Shown here: positions 62,538 to 64,000 of the stretch, piece by piece
How positions within the stretch are numbered: the first letter of the stretch is position 1
Layout of the letters: every line of letters begins with the position of its first letter
Translations under genes and position numbers: made by a program
Origin: an uncultured Acetobacteraceae bacterium
GTDB taxonomy: Bacteria; Pseudomonadota; Alphaproteobacteria; Acetobacterales; Acetobacteraceae
Reading direction: 5' to 3'
DNA length: 64,000 nucleotides
Assembly: GCA_903918195.1 (NCBI GenBank)
Contig: CAIXDS010000201.1
Coordinates: 1-64,000 of the forward strand
The notes under the pieces: generated by a model
What the model saw: the letters and a program-made list of their open reading frames with translations, nothing else
What the model was told of the DNA's origin: nothing
The model's database searches: none

Positions 62538-63248
62538 TCACCCCCCCAGATAAGCCGCCACCACCGCCGGATCATGCGCCACCTCCGCCGCCTTCCCCTG
62601 CAGCACGATCCGGCCGGTCTCCAGCACATAAGCGACATCCGCCACTTCCAGCGCCGCCGAGGCGTTCTGCTCGACCAGCAGGATGGTGCGGCCCTCGCGC
62701 CTGAGGTCGGCGATGATGGCGAAGATTTCTTCCACGAATAGCGGGGCGAGGCCCATGCTCGGCTCGTCCAGCAGCAGCCGCCGCGGTGCGCCCATCAGCG
62801 CCCGGCCCAGCGCCAGCATCTGCTGCTCGCCGCCCGACATCGAACCTGCCAGTTGCGACAGCCGCTCGCGCAGGCGCGGAAACCGTGCCAGCACCTGCTC
62901 CTGCCGGCGCGCCCGTTCGGCCGGCACTTGTTCCAGCCAGGCGCCGACGGACAAATTCTCGGCCACCGTCAGCCCGGCGAAAATCTGCCGCCCTTCGGGC
63001 ACATGGCGCATCCCCAGTGCCGCGATCCGGTGCGCGGAAAAACCGGTGATATCGGTGCCGCCGAACAGGATGCGTCCCGATTGCGGGCGCAGCAGGCCGG
63101 AAAGCGCCCGCATCAGGGTGGTCTTGCCGGCGCCGTTGGCGCCGATCAGGCAGACCACCTGCCCTTCCGCCACGGTCAGATCGATCCCCTTCACCGCCGC
63201 CGTCCGCCCATAGGCGACCACCAGCCGCTCCACCGCCAGCAGGCTCAC
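62538..63248 (-). CDS. livF: Branched-chain amino acid ABC transporter ATP-binding protein LivF
   Basis: 236 residues, the usual LivF length. Walker A GANGAGKTT, Q-loop, signature MSGGEQQMLALGRALM, Walker B LLLDEPSMGL and switch His region; start MSLLAVERLVVAYGRT. Works with LivG, which overlaps it by 4 bp, to energise uptake of branched-chain amino acids or similar solutes (urea and amide uptake systems share this type). Confidence 0.94.
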   Translation of the reverse strand: MSLLAVERLVVAYGRTAAVKGIDLTVAEGQVVCLIGANGAGKTTLMRALSGLLRPQSGRILFGGTDITGFSAHRIAALGMRHVPEGRQIFAGLTVAENLSVGAWLEQVPAERARRQEQVLARFPRLRERLSQLAGSMSGGEQQMLALGRALMGAPRRLLLDEPSMGLAPLFVEEIFAIIADLRREGRTILLVEQNASAALEVADVAYVLETGRIVLQGKAAEVAHDPAVVAAYLGG

Positions 63249-64000
63249 GGGACCACCTTCCGCGCCCGCGCCGCCAGCCGGGCCGCCATCTTCTGGCCGA
63301 GATAGGCCGTCATCACCTCCGGCGCCTGCCGGGCCGCCGCGGGCGGGCCCTGAAAGATCAGCCGGCCGAAATTCAGCACGGTCACGTCATCGGCGATGTC
63401 CATGACAAAACCCATGTCGTGCTCGACCAGCAGCACGGTGGTGCCGAGGTCGCGGATGCGGCGCACCAGCCCGGCCAGCGCCGCGGTCTCGGCCGGGTTC
63501 ATCCCCGCCGCCGGCTCGTCCAGCAGCAGCAGCGCCGGTTCGGGCGCCATGGCGCGGGCGATCTCCAGCAGCCGCTGCTCGCCATAGGGCAACGTGGCGG
63601 CTTGCGCTTCGGCGCGGGCGGACAGACCCACCATCTCCAGCGCCTCGCGCGCCCGCGCCACCAGCGCCCGCTCCTCGCGCCGGAAGGCGGGCGTGCGCAG
63701 AATGGTCTGGATCAGACCGACGGTGCGGCGCGGCTGCAGGCCGGTCAGCACGTTCTCCAGCACGGTCATGGCGCCGAAGATGCGGATGTTCTGGAAGGTG
63801 CGCGCCAGCCCCAGCGCCGTGCGCCGGTCGGCCCGCAATGGCGTGATGTCCCGGCCGCGTAACAACACCGCGCCCTCGCTCGGCGGCTCAAGGCCGGAAA
63901 TCAGGTTGAACAGCGTGGTCTTGCCGGCGCCGTTCGGCCCGATCAGCGCGTGCACGCGGCCCGCCTGCACCGCCATGTCCACGCTGTCCACCGCGAGCAG
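63245..64000 (-). CDS. livG: Branched-chain amino acid ABC transporter ATP-binding protein LivG (runs off right edge)
   Basis: At least 251 residues; the beginning lies beyond the window, since the frame continues open to 64000 with LLAVDSVDMAVQAGRVHALI. Walker A GPNGAGKTT, the LivG-type signature LPYGEQRLLEIARAMA, Walker B LLLDEPAAGMNP, H-loop VEHDMGFVMDIA. The valine GTG at 63991 is an internal codon, not the start. Permease and binding-protein genes are expected upstream, outside the window. Confidence 0.94.
   Translation of the reverse strand: MLAVDSVDMAVQAGRVHALIGPNGAGKTTLFNLISGLEPPSEGAVLLRGRDITPLRADRRTALGLARTFQNIRIFGAMTVLENVLTGLQPRRTVGLIQTILRTPAFRREERALVARAREALEMVGLSARAEAQAATLPYGEQRLLEIARAMAPEPALLLLDEPAAGMNPAETAALAGLVRRIRDLGTTVLLVEHDMGFVMDIADDVTVLNFGRLIFQGPPAAARQAPEVMTAYLGQKMAARLAARARKVVP

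Overview
The window is GC-rich (roughly 70%), densely coded, and reads as a chromosomal segment of an alphaproteobacterium, most likely of the family Acetobacteraceae. Supporting signs are the cobT-cobS-DnaJ-bolA neighbourhood, the argJ-parvulin / secA arrangement, a Kdp system with a separate KdpF, OprB-type porins and very GC-rich intergenic palindromes. The family assignment is inference; no rRNA or tRNA gene was found to anchor it.

Layout. 1-656: start of amtB and the PII gene glnK (minus), with a sigma-54-like site upstream. 1042-9756: a kdp operon (a 27-residue leader ORF, kdpF-A-B-C-D-E, a PtsN-like EIIA gene and a two-TM protein) for high-affinity K+ uptake. 9893-15877: an orphan hybrid histidine kinase and small envelope genes (membrane protein, cytochrome c, a DUF6502 gene with two tiny downstream genes, a periplasmic protein). 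16209-29839: a complete aryl-polyene-type lipid/pigment cluster on the plus strand, in the order of the E. coli ape genes C to R and almost entirely translationally coupled. 29852-36058 (minus): cytochrome b561 + YceI; an operon of alpha/beta hydrolase, membrane spermidine-synthase-like protein and Tat-exported isoaspartate-methyltransferase-like protein; inorganic pyrophosphatase. 36104-41612 (minus): a dipeptide/oligopeptide ABC transporter. 42087-46658: two paralogous porins in inverted orientation around an S10 serine carboxypeptidase. 46908-53913: a lipoprotein, cobT, cobS, a DnaJ-domain protein, bolA, a ribbon-helix-helix protein, a DUF2889 protein and a CinA-type protein. 54041-60745: a lipoprotein, a GNAT-NUDIX fusion, argJ, a parvulin, and secA (plus strand). 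60746-62428: an array of six perfect hairpins followed by a conspicuously AT-richer P-loop ATPase gene. 62538-64000: livF and a truncated livG (minus).

How the genes work together. The ape genes supply the starter ligase, two carrier proteins, the KS/CLF pair, ketoreductase, dehydratases, thioesterase, acyl/glycosyltransferases and a LolA/MMPL/lipoprotein set for moving the product to the outer membrane. Its MMPL exporter carries an extra C-terminal acyltransferase domain. The kdp operon contains sensor, regulator, pump and a PTS-type regulatory protein together.

Items most worth a second look are the foreign-looking ATPase gene, the six-hairpin array with related copies elsewhere, the MMPL-acyltransferase fusion, a 56-bp perfect inverted repeat shared by the two porins, and a 15-bp tandem repeat read in two frames at a gene overlap.
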